A DNA stretch of 48,509 bases from Pelagibacteraceae bacterium AG-430-E20. Lineage in GTDB: Bacteria > Pseudomonadota > Alphaproteobacteria > Pelagibacterales > Pelagibacteraceae. Shown here piece after piece: positions 8,027-18,720 of the stretch. Position 1 is the first letter of the stretch, and each line of letters opens with the position of its first letter. The position numbers and the translations under genes were made by a program. The stretch is taken from contig QCOF01000004.1 of the NCBI GenBank assembly GCA_003209915.1, positions 75,149-123,657 on the forward strand, given 5' to 3'. Below the pieces are notes generated by a model. That model saw only the letters and a program-made list of their open reading frames with translations. It was not told the DNA's origin and did no database searches.

Positions 8027-9278
8027 TTTAAAGGAAATTAGAAAAGATTTCCCTGGTTTTAAAAAAGCTTTAGAAAAAAGATCTTTAAAAATTGATTTTA
8101 AAAAATTACAAAAATTAGATGAAGAAAATAGAAATTTAATTCAAAAAAAAGAGGCCATCGAAAAAGAAAAAAAAGATATTTCAAAATCAAAAGACGAAAC
8201 TTTATTTAAAAAATCTAAAGAACTCACATTTGAATTAGATAAATTAACTGATTCACAAAAAAAAATAAAAACAGAGTTGGACAATCTACTATCTAATATA
8301 CCCAATATTCCCCATGAAGATGTTCCAAATGGTAAAGATGAAAATGATAATGTAGAGGTATTAAAAACAGGAAACATACGAAAATTTGATTTTAAACCTA
8401 AATCTCATTATGAGCTTGGTGAAAACCTTGGAATGCTGGATTTTGATCTAGCAACTAAAACTACAGGATCTCGATTTGTTTTTGTAAAAAACCACTTAGC
8501 TTTATTAGAGCGAGCCTTATCTAATTTTATGTTGGATACTCATATTAATAAAAATGGATATCAAGAAATATCACCTCCTTTGATTGCTTCAGATAACACA
8601 ATGTATGGAACCGGTCAGTTACCTAAGTTTGAAAACGATCAGTTTGAAATCAAATTTGATGAAGGATCAGATCGAAAATTTTTAATTCCTACAGCTGAAG
8701 TAATTTTAACAAATATTGTCAAAGATAAAATAGTTGATCAAAGTCATCTTCCGATGAGATTTGTAGCATCAACACCTTGTTTTAGAAAAGAAGCAGGAAG
8801 TTATGGCAAGGATACTAAAGGCATGATTAGACAACATCAATTTTATAAAGTTGAACTAGTAAGCATTGTTGAAAAAGAAAATTGTTTGAAAGAGTTGGAA
8901 AGAATGACAAATTGTGCAACTGATATTCTTGATAAATTAGAACTACCTTACAGAAAAGTTATTTTATGTTCTGGAGATATGGGTTTTAGTGCTGAAAAAA
9001 CATATGATATTGAAGTTTGGTTACCATCAGAAAATAAGTATCGTGAAATTTCATCATGTTCATCTTGTTCTACATTCCAGGCTCAAAGAATGAAAACTAG
9101 ATACAAAAACACAAATAAAGAAACTGTCTTTGTTGGTACTTTAAATGGAAGTGGGCTTGCAGTCGGTAGGACTTTAATAGCGGTATTGGAAAATTATCAG
9201 CAAAAAGATGGATCGATTGTTGTTCCTAAAGTTCTTAGAGAATATATGAATAATTTAGAATTAATTTCACAGAAATAA
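8019..9278 (+). CDS. serS: seryl-tRNA synthetase
   Basis: A class II aminoacyl-tRNA synthetase for serine, 419 residues. The N-terminal 100 residues form a Lys/Glu-rich coiled coil that reads the long variable arm of tRNA-Ser. The catalytic core shows motif 2 (FRKEAGSYGKDTKGMIRQHQF) and motif 3 (GSGLAVGRTLIAVLENYQ). The final QKDGSIVVPKVLREYM block is typical. It starts at the ATG inside the end of tatC, an 8-bp overlap. A 55-bp spacer with a possible promoter separates it from yajC. Confidence 0.96.
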   Translation: MHNLKEIRKDFPGFKKALEKRSLKIDFKKLQKLDEENRNLIQKKEAIEKEKKDISKSKDETLFKKSKELTFELDKLTDSQKKIKTELDNLLSNIPNIPHEDVPNGKDENDNVEVLKTGNIRKFDFKPKSHYELGENLGMLDFDLATKTTGSRFVFVKNHLALLERALSNFMLDTHINKNGYQEISPPLIASDNTMYGTGQLPKFENDQFEIKFDEGSDRKFLIPTAEVILTNIVKDKIVDQSHLPMRFVASTPCFRKEAGSYGKDTKGMIRQHQFYKVELVSIVEKENCLKELERMTNCATDILDKLELPYRKVILCSGDMGFSAEKTYDIEVWLPSENKYREISSCSSCSTFQAQRMKTRYKNTNKETVFVGTLNGSGLAVGRTLIAVLENYQQKDGSIVVPKVLREYMNNLELISQK

Positions 9279-9301
9279 AGTTGTTTTAGAGATATAGATA
9301 G

Positions 9302-9322
9302 TATAAATATGCACCATATTTA
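9302..9322 (+). promoter_or_regulatory. inverted repeat overlapping a -10-like box, before yajC
   Basis: An exact inverted repeat, TAAATATG-CAC-CATATTTA (arms 9304-9311 and 9315-9322), ends right where the yajC AAAAGGAGA ribosome site begins. It overlaps a TATAAA at 9302-9307. It may be an operator or an RNA hairpin next to the Shine-Dalgarno. A -35 match is poor (TTGTTT at 9281-9286, spacer 15). Confidence 0.4.
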
Positions 9323-9333
9323 AAAGGAGAATT

Positions 9334-9621
9334 ATGGAAGGTTCAGGAATAGGACAATTTATACCGTTAATTTTAATATTTGTTATTTTTTATTTTTTCT
9401 TAATTAGACCTCAACAAAAAAAAGTAAAAGAGCATAAAGCAATGGTTGAAAACCTTAAAAGAGGTGACAAAGTTATTACTTCAGGGGGTATCACTGGCAC
9501 AGTTGAGAGACTTATAGATAACGACAAAGTAGAAGTAGAAATAGCTGAAAATATTAAAGTTGAAGTTGTAAAAGCTACAGGTATTCAAAGTCTTCAAAAT
9601 ACCCAAGAAGTTAAAAAATAA
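9334..9621 (+). CDS. yajC: preprotein translocase accessory protein YajC
   Basis: A small membrane partner of SecDF, 95 residues, with one helix (about 7-26) followed by the canonical FLIRPQQKKVKEHKAMVENLKRGDKVITSGGITGTV block. It has one of the strongest ribosome sites in the window (AAAAGGAGA). It is first in a yajC-secD-secF unit, the usual alphaproteobacterial arrangement, and its acidic, Lys-ending tail is short. Confidence 0.95.
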   Translation: MEGSGIGQFIPLILIFVIFYFFLIRPQQKKVKEHKAMVENLKRGDKVITSGGITGTVERLIDNDKVEVEIAENIKVEVVKATGIQSLQNTQEVKK

Positions 9622-9635
9622 TTAATTTTAGATAA

Positions 9636-11189
9636 GTGCTTTATTTTTCAAAGTTACGAATTGTATTTATAACTATTTTTTCTTTATTGTTTGTTTTAAT
9701 AGCATCCTCAAATTTATTTAAGTTTGATGATGGTTTTTTTAATAAAAAAATTAATCTAGGTCTAGATCTTCAAGGGGGTTCGTACTTGTTACTCGAAATT
9801 GATAACGAGCCAGTAATTGAGCAAAAACTTCAAAATCTTACAACTACCTTTAGAAATTACTTTAAAGACAAAGATATTAAAATTAATAATATAAAGATAG
9901 ATGATAAAAATATTTTCTTTAACGTTTCAGACGAAAATAAGCAAAAAGTTATAGATATTTTTCAAGATGAGAATAGTGAAATAAACCCTTACTATCCAAG
10001 ATTTAAATCTCATCAATTAGAAATCGAAGATACTGGTTTAAATTTAAAAGTTAATTTTTCTCGTCAAGGTCTTATAACCCTTAAAACTTCTTCGCAAGAT
10101 CAAGCTATTGAAATTGTTCGTAGAAGAGTTGACGAGGTTGGTACAAATGAACCTAATATTTTAAAAAGAGGTAACAATAGAATTTTAGTAGAACTTCCTG
10201 GTTTAGATGATCCTATGAGGATTAAATCCCTTCTTGGTAAAACTGCCAACCTCACGTTTAGGTTTGTAACCCAAAATGATGATGACAGATTTGGAGTTGA
10301 AAAATTAGAATTTGAAGATGGAACTCAAGAGGCTAATGTAAGTAAAAGAATTATAATTAGTGGTGAAAATCTTTTAGATGCTCAGCCTAAAATGGATACA
10401 CAAAATAACCAAACTATTGTATCTTTTACTTTAGACAGAGTAGGGGCTAAAAGATTTGGTAAAGCAACCTCAACTGGTATAGGAAAACAGTTAGCTATTG
10501 TTTTAGATGGTAAGATTATAAGCGCACCTGTCGTAAGAGATACCATAGCAAGTGGATCTGGCCAAATTAGTGGAGGATTTACATTTCAATCTGCAACAGA
10601 TTTGGCATTATTACTAAGATCAGGAGCCTTACCTGCTCCGTTAGATATCATAGAAGAGAGAACAGTTGGACCTGATCTCGGACAAGACTCGATTAACGCT
10701 GGAATGATAGCATTAGCAATTGGTTTTTTGTTAGTGATTATATTCATGTTTGTTAAGTATAGATTTTTTGGTCTAATAACTAACGCTACACTAATAATTA
10801 ATTTGTTTATTCTTTTAGGTGTTTTAACTTTATTTGAAGCAACCTTAACATTACCAGGAATAGCAGGAATAATTTTAACTGTAGGTATGGCTGTTGATGC
10901 AAATGTTTTAATTTTTGAGAGGATTAAAGAAGAATTAAAAGATGAGACTAATAATATTTTAGCATTTGATGGAGGTTATACGAAGTCTAGAACTGCCATT
11001 ATTGATGCTAACATAACAACTTTATTAGCAGCAGTAATTCTATTCTTTATGGGCTCTGGCCCTGTTAAAGGTTTTGCTGTAACGCTTGGTGTTGGAATAT
11101 TTACAACATTGTTTTCGGTTTATTTTATAGCAAGGTTATTTACTAGTCTTTATGTATCTAAAAACAAAAATAGTGGAAAATTAATCTAA
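9636..11189 (+). CDS. secD: protein-export membrane protein SecD
   Basis: An RND-family Sec accessory protein, 517 residues, that uses the proton-motive force to help pull preproteins into the periplasm. It has an N-terminal membrane helix, NLGLDLQGGSYLLLEID with the D-x-x-G-G signature, a large periplasmic domain including IVRRRVDEVGTNEP and LPGLDDP, and a C-terminal bundle of five helices with LTVGMAVDANVLIFERIKEEL. The start is GTG at 9636, which gives the family's usual MLYFSKLR opening; there is no strong ribosome site. The stop overlaps the secF start (TAATG). Confidence 0.95.
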   Translation: MLYFSKLRIVFITIFSLLFVLIASSNLFKFDDGFFNKKINLGLDLQGGSYLLLEIDNEPVIEQKLQNLTTTFRNYFKDKDIKINNIKIDDKNIFFNVSDENKQKVIDIFQDENSEINPYYPRFKSHQLEIEDTGLNLKVNFSRQGLITLKTSSQDQAIEIVRRRVDEVGTNEPNILKRGNNRILVELPGLDDPMRIKSLLGKTANLTFRFVTQNDDDRFGVEKLEFEDGTQEANVSKRIIISGENLLDAQPKMDTQNNQTIVSFTLDRVGAKRFGKATSTGIGKQLAIVLDGKIISAPVVRDTIASGSGQISGGFTFQSATDLALLLRSGALPAPLDIIEERTVGPDLGQDSINAGMIALAIGFLLVIIFMFVKYRFFGLITNATLIINLFILLGVLTLFEATLTLPGIAGIILTVGMAVDANVLIFERIKEELKDETNNILAFDGGYTKSRTAIIDANITTLLAAVILFFMGSGPVKGFAVTLGVGIFTTLFSVYFIARLFTSLYVSKNKNSGKLI

Positions 11190-12079
11190 TGATCGCTTTT
11201 AACAAATATTATAATCATTTTAACGTTTTATCTACTGTTCTAATCGTTGTGTCATTAGTGTTATTAATTTTTAAAGGCCTTAATTTTGGTATTGATTTTA
11301 AAGGGGGAACATTGATTGAATTAAGATCCAACGACACCAAAATTAATGTTAGCACTCTTAGAGATAAGTTTAGTCAAATGAATCTAGGTGATGTTTCAGT
11401 TAAAAAATTTGGTTCTGATAACGATTTTTTAATAAAATTTGAAAATAAAGATAATAAGAAAAATATTATTGAAGAAATAAAGGTAAATCTCGATAAATCT
11501 TTTGGTAATAATTATGATTTTAGAAGAGTTGAGAATGTAGGCCCTAAAGTTAGTGCTGAATTATTAAAATCAGGTGTAATTGCAATATCATTATCACTTG
11601 CAATAATGCTTATTTACATTTGGATAAGGTTTGAGTGGCAATTTAGTCTTGGAGCAATTTTAGCATTATTTCACGATGTAATCGTCACCCTTGGAGTTTT
11701 TTCTCTATTTAGTTTAGAAATTAACTTATCAATCATAGCTGCTGTTTTAACTATTGTTGGTTATTCAATGAATGATACAGTTGTAATATTTGATCGTGTA
11801 AGAGAAAATTTAAGAAAATATTCAGATATAAAAATTTTTGAGTTAACCAATATTTCAATAAACGAAACCTTATCTAGAACAATAATTACTTCCGCAACAA
11901 CTTTACTTGCATTGCTTGCTATTTATCTCTTTGGTGGTGAAATCTTAAAAGGATTTTCACTAGCAATGATTTTAGGAGTTATTTTTGGAACCTATTCATC
12001 AATTTATATAGCCAATACAGTATTGGTTAGATTAAGAGTTTCTCAAAAAACTGTCTTAAGAGAAGACGATAGTAAATAA
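11189..12079 (+). CDS. secF: protein-export membrane protein SecF
   Basis: The SecF partner of SecD, 296 residues. It has an N-terminal helix, then FGIDFKGGTLIELR, and a C-terminal helical bundle with FHDVIVTLGVFSLF, the conserved IVGYSMNDTVVIFDRVREN, and ETLSRTIITSATTLLALLAIYLFGG. TAATG coupling with secD suggests equimolar production. It converges with the PuuD-like gene, with only 5 bp between stop codons and no visible terminator hairpin. Confidence 0.95.
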   Translation: MIAFNKYYNHFNVLSTVLIVVSLVLLIFKGLNFGIDFKGGTLIELRSNDTKINVSTLRDKFSQMNLGDVSVKKFGSDNDFLIKFENKDNKKNIIEEIKVNLDKSFGNNYDFRRVENVGPKVSAELLKSGVIAISLSLAIMLIYIWIRFEWQFSLGAILALFHDVIVTLGVFSLFSLEINLSIIAAVLTIVGYSMNDTVVIFDRVRENLRKYSDIKIFELTNISINETLSRTIITSATTLLALLAIYLFGGEILKGFSLAMILGVIFGTYSSIYIANTVLVRLRVSQKTVLREDDSK

Positions 12080-12084
12080 AAATT

Positions 12085-12687
12085 TTAGTAAATATTTTGT
12101 GCGGCTACCATTGTAAGTAACATCGGTAGAGATAGAAGTGTATTTGTTCTAGAAAATAACATTGCTGTTTTAGCAGACTTTGCTTTTGTTTCAGGATCAG
12201 TTTCAACAATTCCTAATGCTCTTTTTTGATTTGGCCATATTACAAACCAAACGTTAAAAGCCATTATAATACCCAACCACATTCCAATCCCTATTGCAGT
12301 ATGTTTTGGAATGCCAGAACCAATACTAAAAGTCATTGCGTCATGTATATAACCATTTAGCCAAGCTAATATTAAACCAGATAGTACAGTAAAGGCTGCA
12401 GCCCATCTAAAATAGAATAAAGCTGCTGGAGCTATCACTTTTCCAATAGCAGGCTTTTGTTCATCTGGAATTTTAGCCATGTTTGGAATTTGAACAAAAT
12501 TGAAATACCAAAGTAGTCCAATCCACATTATTGCAACAAGAACATGGATATATCTAAATAACCAACTCCAAAATAATGTGTCAAAGGCAATACCTTCATT
12601 TTGAAAAAACATTCCAACAAACAAAATTATAGCTAAAGCCAATGATGCGTGTACAGTTTTTGATAATGAAGATAATAAATTACTCAT
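12085..12687 (-). CDS. membrane protein with PuuD/urate-oxidase N-terminal-like domain
   Basis: A 200-residue integral membrane protein with about five hydrophobic segments. A FRYIHVLVAIMWIGLLWYFNFVQIP stretch near residue 45 and a FNVWFVIWPNQKRALG stretch near residue 145 resemble the membrane domain of PuuD-type urate hydroxylases. His residues within helices (RYIHV, PKHTA) could bind heme. Full PuuD proteins carry a C-terminal cytochrome c domain with CxxCH, which is absent here, and no purine genes are adjacent. It is therefore best called an orphan membrane domain of unknown, possibly heme-linked, role. It lies alone on the minus strand between secF and uvrA. Confidence 0.65.
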   Translation of the reverse strand: MSNLLSSLSKTVHASLALAIILFVGMFFQNEGIAFDTLFWSWLFRYIHVLVAIMWIGLLWYFNFVQIPNMAKIPDEQKPAIGKVIAPAALFYFRWAAAFTVLSGLILAWLNGYIHDAMTFSIGSGIPKHTAIGIGMWLGIIMAFNVWFVIWPNQKRALGIVETDPETKAKSAKTAMLFSRTNTLLSLPMLLTMVAAQNIY

Positions 12688-12736
12688 GATTCATAAAACT
12701 ATACACTAAATTTTGACTATTTTTAAGTTTTTATAT

Positions 12737-15589
12737 TTAATTTAATAAGGGTTTTAAAAACTGACCAGTGTAACTGTCTTTAATTTTCGTAACTTCTTCC
12801 GGTTTACCTTCTGCGATAATTTTACCACCCTTAACACCACCTTCAGGACCCATATCAACAATATAATCTGCTGTTTTAATAACATCCAAATTATGCTCAA
12901 TTACAACAACAGTGTTACCTAGTTTTACAAAAGTATGAAGAATTTCTAAAAGTTTTTTAATATCATGCTGATGCAAACCAGTTGTGGGCTCATCTAATAT
13001 ATACATTGTTCTACCAGTGGATCTTTTAGACAACTCTTTTGCAAGTTTAATTCTCTGAGCCTCACCACCTGAAAGGGTTGTTGCTTGTTGACCTATTTTT
13101 ATGTAACCCAAACCAACTTTTTTTAAAGTTAATAATTTTGTTTTAATATTTGATATATTTTCAAAATACTCGCAACCTTCGTCAACTGACATATCTAAAA
13201 CATCTGCAATACTTTTACCCTTAAATTTTATTTCTAATGTTTCTCTATTATATCTTGTACCCTTACACTCATCACACTGAATATAAACATCCGGTAAAAA
13301 GTGCATTTCATACGTGATTACACCATCCCCTTCACAGGCTTCACATCTTCCACCTTTAACATTAAATGAAAATCTACCAGGCTTATAGCCTCTTGTTTTA
13401 GACTCAGGTAAACTTGTAAACCAATCTCTGATTGGACCAAAAGCACCGGTATAGGTTGCAGGATTTGATCTAGGTGTTCTTCCAATCGGAGACTGATCTA
13501 TATCAATAATTTTATCGATTAATTCAATACCCTTATATCCTTTAAAGGCTTTAGGCGCTTTTTTAGCTTTATTGTTAAGAGTTAAATTTAAGGCATGAAA
13601 AAGTGTTTGTAATATTAATGTTGATTTTCCACTACCAGATACGCCAGTTACACAGGTGAATGTTCCTGTTGGAATTTTAAGATTTACATTATTTAAATTA
13701 TTTCCCGTTGCTCCATTGATTTCAACAAATCTCCCATTTTTTGCTATTCTTCTAGATTTAGGAATTTCAATTTTCTTTTTGTTTGCAAGGTATTGACCTG
13801 TAATACTATTTTTATCTTTCTTAATTTCATCATAAGTGCCTTGCGATGTTACTTGACCACCATTAGTACCAGCTTCAGGTCCAAGATCTATAATATGATC
13901 TGCATTTTCCATAGTTTCTGTGTCATGTTCTACAACTATTACTGTGTTGCCAAGATCTCTTAATCTTTTTAAAGCATTAATAAGTTTAACATTATCTTTT
14001 TGGTGTAATCCAATTGATGGTTCGTCTAGTACATAAAGTACACCGGTTAAACCTGAACCTATTTGAGAGGCTAATCTTATTCTCTGAGCTTCTCCACCAG
14101 ATAATGTGCCAGACTCTCTTGATAGAGTTAAGTAATCTAATCCAACATTAAGTAAAAAATTTAATCTTTCGTTAATTTCTTTGAGTACATGTTCTGCAAT
14201 TTTAAATTGTCTTTTATCTATATGATTTACTAAATCTTTGAACCATTCAGCAGAGTCGGATATTGATTTTTTCGTTACTTCACTAATATTAAGACCATTA
14301 ATTTTAACACATAATGCTTCTTCTTTAAGACGGTCACCGTTACAAGCCTCACACGCAGTATCTGACTGATATTCTGCTATAGCTTCTCTTTTCCATTCGC
14401 TATCAGATTCTAAAAATCTTCGCTCAAGATTATTGATAACACCTTCAAATGTTTTTTTATAAGAATATTTTTCATAACCATCGTCATAATTAAATTTTAT
14501 TTCATCTTCATCTGATCCATAAAGAATAATATCTTTAATTTTTTTTGGTATTTTTTTCCATTTTTCATCTAAAGAAAAACCATAATGTTTTGCTAAAGAT
14601 GATAAAGTTTGTGCATAATATAAGGTTGTTGATTTTGCCCAAGGTTCAATTGCTCCATCTGCTAAACTTTTCCTTTCATCAGGTACAACAAGGTTTGGAT
14701 CAACATTTAATTTCATACCAATACCCTCACATTCTTCACAAGCACCGTAAGGACTGTTAAATGAAAATAATCTTGGCTCTATTTCCTCAATAGTAAATCC
14801 ACTTTCTGGACACGCAAATTTTGTTGAGTAAATTAATTTTTCAACTTTTCGATGTTTTTGAGGTAATGTTTCATCTTCATACTCAACAAAAACTAGCCCG
14901 TTTGCAAGATTTACCGCTGTTTCAACACTTTCAGCCAATCTATTTCCCAACTTTGAATTTAAAACAATTCTATCAACTAAAACTGAAATATCATGTTTAA
15001 GTTTTTTGTCTAGGTTAGGAGATTTATCAATATCATATAAAACATTATCAATTTTAATTTTTCTAAAACCTCTTCGCTTATAACTTAAAATATCTTTTCT
15101 ATATTCACCTTTACGTCCTCTAACAACAGGTGCATATATATAAATTGTAGATTTTTTAGGAAGTTTTTTAATTAAATCTACTATTTGAGTTATGGTTTGT
15201 GATGTTATTGGTTTACCAGTAAATGGGGAGTAGGGAATACCCGCTCTTGCATAGAGTACACGCATATAGTCATAAATCTCAGTAACAGTAGCAACTGTAG
15301 ATCTTGGATTTTTTGAAGTATTTTTTTGTTCAATAGCAATTGCAGGACTTAATCCCTCGATAAGATCAACATTTGGTTTTTTCATTTTGTCCAAAAATTG
15401 TCTTGCATATGCTGATAAACTTTCCACATATCTTCTTTGGCCCTCAGCATAGATAGTATCAAATGCTAAAGAAGATTTTCCTGACCCTGAGAGACCTGTA
15501 ATTACAACAAATTTATCTTTTGGAATCTCAACAGAAACATTCTTCAAATTATGTTCTTTAGCACCCTTAATAACTATCTTTTTCATCAT
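12737..15589 (-). CDS. uvrA: excinuclease ABC subunit A
   Basis: The damage-recognition ATPase of nucleotide excision repair, 950 residues with two ABC modules. Walker A motifs are GLSGSGKSS (about 32-40) and GVSGSGKST; both LSGGEAQRI signatures and both VLDEPS/ILDEPT Walker B segments are present. The C-terminal zinc module is intact (CEAC...CDEC). The first zinc site is not: Cys260, Cys284 and Cys287 are there, but the fourth ligand position is Ser263 (CPESG). It is divergent from ssb across 89 bp. No GAAC-N7-GTTC alphaproteobacterial LexA box is present in that spacer. Confidence 0.97.
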   Translation of the reverse strand: MMKKIVIKGAKEHNLKNVSVEIPKDKFVVITGLSGSGKSSLAFDTIYAEGQRRYVESLSAYARQFLDKMKKPNVDLIEGLSPAIAIEQKNTSKNPRSTVATVTEIYDYMRVLYARAGIPYSPFTGKPITSQTITQIVDLIKKLPKKSTIYIYAPVVRGRKGEYRKDILSYKRRGFRKIKIDNVLYDIDKSPNLDKKLKHDISVLVDRIVLNSKLGNRLAESVETAVNLANGLVFVEYEDETLPQKHRKVEKLIYSTKFACPESGFTIEEIEPRLFSFNSPYGACEECEGIGMKLNVDPNLVVPDERKSLADGAIEPWAKSTTLYYAQTLSSLAKHYGFSLDEKWKKIPKKIKDIILYGSDEDEIKFNYDDGYEKYSYKKTFEGVINNLERRFLESDSEWKREAIAEYQSDTACEACNGDRLKEEALCVKINGLNISEVTKKSISDSAEWFKDLVNHIDKRQFKIAEHVLKEINERLNFLLNVGLDYLTLSRESGTLSGGEAQRIRLASQIGSGLTGVLYVLDEPSIGLHQKDNVKLINALKRLRDLGNTVIVVEHDTETMENADHIIDLGPEAGTNGGQVTSQGTYDEIKKDKNSITGQYLANKKKIEIPKSRRIAKNGRFVEINGATGNNLNNVNLKIPTGTFTCVTGVSGSGKSTLILQTLFHALNLTLNNKAKKAPKAFKGYKGIELIDKIIDIDQSPIGRTPRSNPATYTGAFGPIRDWFTSLPESKTRGYKPGRFSFNVKGGRCEACEGDGVITYEMHFLPDVYIQCDECKGTRYNRETLEIKFKGKSIADVLDMSVDEGCEYFENISNIKTKLLTLKKVGLGYIKIGQQATTLSGGEAQRIKLAKELSKRSTGRTMYILDEPTTGLHQHDIKKLLEILHTFVKLGNTVVVIEHNLDVIKTADYIVDMGPEGGVKGGKIIAEGKPEEVTKIKDSYTGQFLKPLLN

Positions 15590-15635
15590 AATTTTTGTTG
15601 CTTTGACTTAATAAAATTAATATTCAGAAGAATTG

Positions 15636-15644
15636 TGGTATAAA
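15636..15644 (+). promoter_or_regulatory. possible extended -10 promoter of ssb-gyrA
   Basis: TGG followed by TATAAA (15639-15644) forms an extended -10-like element, with transcription expected near 15651 and a leader of about 28 nt to the ssb ATG. No good -35 is seen at the right distance, and the leader lacks a Shine-Dalgarno, so support is modest. Confidence 0.35.
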
Positions 15645-15678
15645 TCTATTTAATTAAATAAACAAATATTAAAATATT

Positions 15679-16131
15679 ATGGCTGGAAGTTTAAATAAAG
15701 TGTTATTAATTGGTCGTTTGGGCGCAGACCCTGAAATCAAACAAATGGTAAATGGTAAGAGTGTAGCAAGATTAAGTCTTGCAACTAGTCAGTCTTGGAA
15801 AGATAAAAATACAGGTGAGAAAAAGGAGAAAACAGAATGGCACCGTATAGTTGTATTTAATGAAGGTCTTGTTAATGTCGTTCAACAGTATCTAAAAAAA
15901 GGTGCACAAATTTATGTAGAGGGTCAAATTACAACAAGGAAATGGAAGGATGAACAATCTGGTCAGGATAAATACTCTACTGAAATTGTTATCCAAGGAT
16001 ACAATTCTTCATTAACAATGTTAGGTGGCGTCAATAGCGGTGGAGGTATTCAAAACGATCCTAATCCACAAAATAATATGGAAGAATCTTCTCAAGTCCC
16101 TAACGACATGGATGACGAAATTCCATTTTAG
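15679..16131 (+). CDS. ssb: single-stranded DNA-binding protein
   Basis: An OB-fold SSB of 150 residues that coats single-stranded DNA in replication, recombination and repair. The fold core is [21 protein letters not shown], then [33 protein letters not shown] Gly/Asn/Gln-rich linker follows from about 115. The acidic tip MDDEIPF, which recruits partner proteins, is intact. It is divergent from uvrA, a widespread arrangement. Its stop TAG overlaps the GTG start of gyrA by one base. Confidence 0.96.
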   Translation: MAGSLNKVLLIGRLGADPEIKQMVNGKSVARLSLATSQSWKDKNTGEKKEKTEWHRIVVFNEGLVNVVQQYLKKGAQIYVEGQITTRKWKDEQSGQDKYSTEIVIQGYNSSLTMLGGVNSGGGIQNDPNPQNNMEESSQVPNDMDDEIPF

Positions 16132-18716
16132 TGTCTATGCAAAAATCTGAAGAAACAAAAGATAATAATATTAAATTAATCTCAATGCATGATGAGATGA
16201 GCTCATCATATCTTTCATACGCTATGAGTGTAATTGTAAGTCGTGCTCTTCCGGATATCAGAGACGGACTTAAACCTGTTCACCGAAGAATTTTATACGC
16301 CATGTATAAAGGTGGTTATGATTGGTCAAAACAATTTAGAAAATCTGCAAGAATAGTTGGTGATGTAATTGGTAAATATCACCCACATGGTGATCAATCT
16401 GTTTATGATGCTCTTGTTAGAATGGTACAAGATTTTTCAATGAGCCTGCCATTGGTGCAAGGTCAAGGAAACTTCGGTTCAATTGATGGAGATCCAGCTG
16501 CTGCTATGAGATATACTGAAACACGTTTATCAAAAGTTTCACAATTTTTAATTGATGATATTGAGAAAAATACTGTTTCTTATAAAAGTAATTATGATGA
16601 AACTGAAAAAGAACCAAGTGTCTTACCAGCTCAATTTCCAAATTTATTAGTAAACGGCGCTGGTGGTATTGCAGTTGGTATGGCAACTAGTATTCCTCCA
16701 CATAATTTAGGTGAAATAATCGATGGAACTTTGGCACTTATCGCTGATAAAGACATTAAAATTAAAGAGTTAATGAAACATATTCCTGGACCAGATTTTC
16801 CAACAGGAGGTGTGATAATTGGTAAAGATATTATTAAACAAGGTTATAACAACGGAAGAGGCTCTTTTAAAATTAGAGGTGAAGTCTCAATAGAACAGCA
16901 AAAAAATGGTCGTGAAAGACTAGTGATTACCTCCATACCATATCAGGTAAATAAATCGGTTTTAAATGAAAGAATTGCTCAGCTCGTTAGAGAAAAAAAA
17001 ATTGAAGGAATAAAAGATATCAGAGACGAGTCAAATAGAGAGGGAATTAGAGTTGCTATTGATCTAAGAAATGGTGTTGAACCAGAAACTATTAAAAGAC
17101 AACTATACAAGAATACTCAAATAGAGAGCTCTTTTGGATTTAATACTCTAGCTATTGTTGAGGGTAAACCTAAAACGTGCACACTTAAAGATTTTTTAGC
17201 AAACTTTTTATCTTTCAGAGAAGATGTTGTAATTAAAAAAACAAAATTTGATTTACAAAAAGCAGAAGAGCGAGCGCATATCTTAATAGGGCTATCAGTT
17301 TCTGTGGAAAATTTAGATAAAATTATAAAAATGATTCGATCCTCAAAAACACCTGATGATGCTAAAGGATCTATATTAAAAACTAAGTGGAAAATTAATA
17401 AATCTCAAAAATTAATCTCCTTGGTTGAAGGCAAAAAAGGCAAAAACTTATATTCTTTATCTGAGCCTCAAGTTCTAGCTATTCTAGAATTAAGATTACA
17501 AAAATTAACTGCACTTGGAATAAATGAAATTGAAGTTGAAATAAAAAAACTAGCAGCACTGATTGCAAACTTTAAAAAAATCATATCGTCCAAAAAAGAA
17601 TTACTAAAAGTGATAGGTGAAGAGCTTAGAAATATAAAAGAAAAATTTGCAGTACCAAGAAGAACTAAAATAATCGATGCAGTTTTAAATTACGATATTG
17701 AAGAAACAATTCAAAAACAATCTGTAATTATTACAGTGACACTTCAAGGATATATTAAAAGAGGTTCATTGGACGGTGTTAAAAAACAAAAAAGAGGTGG
17801 TAAAGGTAAATCAGGAATAACAACTAGAGACCAAGACTCAGTAATACAAACCTTATCTGTAAATACACTTACTTCAGTCTTGTTTTTTTCTACAGAAGGG
17901 TTGGTTTACAAGGTTAAAGCTTGGAAAATACCCGAAGGATCATCTACATCAAAGGGTAAATCCTTATTTAATATTTTACCTTTGAAGAGCCATCAAGCAA
18001 TCAGCTCAATTATGCCAATGCCTGAAGATGAAACAGAATCTAAAAATTATCAGATAATCTTTGCTACAGCTCTCGGTAAAGTTAGAAAAAATAGTTTAGA
18101 TGATTTTTCATCTATTAATGCCTCTGGGAAAATTGCGATGAAACTAGATAATAACGACAAGATAGTAGGGGTTAAAATTTGCAAAGATGATCAAGACGTA
18201 ATTTTAAGTACAAAATTTGGTAAATGTATACGATTTGAAGCAAAAAAATTAAGAGTTTTTAAAGGAAGATCTTCAAAAGGTATTAAGGGAATTGAATTAG
18301 CACCAAATGATCAAATAGTTTCTTTATCTGTTATTGATAGTGACAAAATCAAAAAAAATGGAAAAAAATCTAAAGATGAAAAATCTGAATTAAATGCAAA
18401 AGAGAAATTTGTTTTATCAATAAGTGAAAATGGATTTGGTAAAAAAACGTCTCATTTTGACTATAGAGTAACAAACAGGGGAGGTAAAGGTATAATTGGA
18501 ATTGTTAATTCACCAAGGAATGGAAACATTACATCCTCATTCCCTGTTAATGATGGTGACGAAATTTTGATATCAACTAACAAAGGTAGAGTTATAAGAG
18601 TTGCTGTTAAAGAAATCAGAACTGCAGGTAGAAATACACAAGGTGTAAGGATTATTAAATTATCTGGTGAGGAAAAAGTTGTGTCTGCTATTAAAATAGA
18701 TGATAACTTGATTTAA
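16131..18716 (+). CDS. gyrA: DNA gyrase subunit A
   Basis: The breakage-reunion subunit of DNA gyrase, 861 residues. Near the N-terminus are [20 protein letters not shown] and the quinolone-determining helix [18 protein letters not shown]. The catalytic Tyr128 is in [11 protein letters not shown] GyrA-box-like [10 protein letters not shown] around 550 marks the C-terminal wrapping domain and identifies GyrA rather than ParC. The residue equivalent to E. coli Ser83 is Gln89, while the Asp87 equivalent (Asp93) is kept. The start is GTG overlapping the ssb stop (TAGTG); an ATG two codons later is the alternative. A basic insertion around 740-760 ([11 protein letters not shown]) lies between wrapping-domain blades. 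Confidence 0.96.
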   Translation: MSMQKSEETKDNNIKLISMHDEMSSSYLSYAMSVIVSRALPDIRDGLKPVHRRILYAMYKGGYDWSKQFRKSARIVGDVIGKYHPHGDQSVYDALVRMVQDFSMSLPLVQGQGNFGSIDGDPAAAMRYTETRLSKVSQFLIDDIEKNTVSYKSNYDETEKEPSVLPAQFPNLLVNGAGGIAVGMATSIPPHNLGEIIDGTLALIADKDIKIKELMKHIPGPDFPTGGVIIGKDIIKQGYNNGRGSFKIRGEVSIEQQKNGRERLVITSIPYQVNKSVLNERIAQLVREKKIEGIKDIRDESNREGIRVAIDLRNGVEPETIKRQLYKNTQIESSFGFNTLAIVEGKPKTCTLKDFLANFLSFREDVVIKKTKFDLQKAEERAHILIGLSVSVENLDKIIKMIRSSKTPDDAKGSILKTKWKINKSQKLISLVEGKKGKNLYSLSEPQVLAILELRLQKLTALGINEIEVEIKKLAALIANFKKIISSKKELLKVIGEELRNIKEKFAVPRRTKIIDAVLNYDIEETIQKQSVIITVTLQGYIKRGSLDGVKKQKRGGKGKSGITTRDQDSVIQTLSVNTLTSVLFFSTEGLVYKVKAWKIPEGSSTSKGKSLFNILPLKSHQAISSIMPMPEDETESKNYQIIFATALGKVRKNSLDDFSSINASGKIAMKLDNNDKIVGVKICKDDQDVILSTKFGKCIRFEAKKLRVFKGRSSKGIKGIELAPNDQIVSLSVIDSDKIKKNGKKSKDEKSELNAKEKFVLSISENGFGKKTSHFDYRVTNRGGKGIIGIVNSPRNGNITSSFPVNDGDEILISTNKGRVIRVAVKEIRTAGRNTQGVRIIKLSGEEKVVSAIKIDDNLI

Positions 18717-18720
18717 TTTA

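Noticed and set aside
15590..15678. Possible SOS (LexA) control of the divergent uvrA/ssb pair
   Set aside because: No GAAC-N7-GTTC box, nor even an isolated GAAC or GTTC, is present in the 89-bp spacer.
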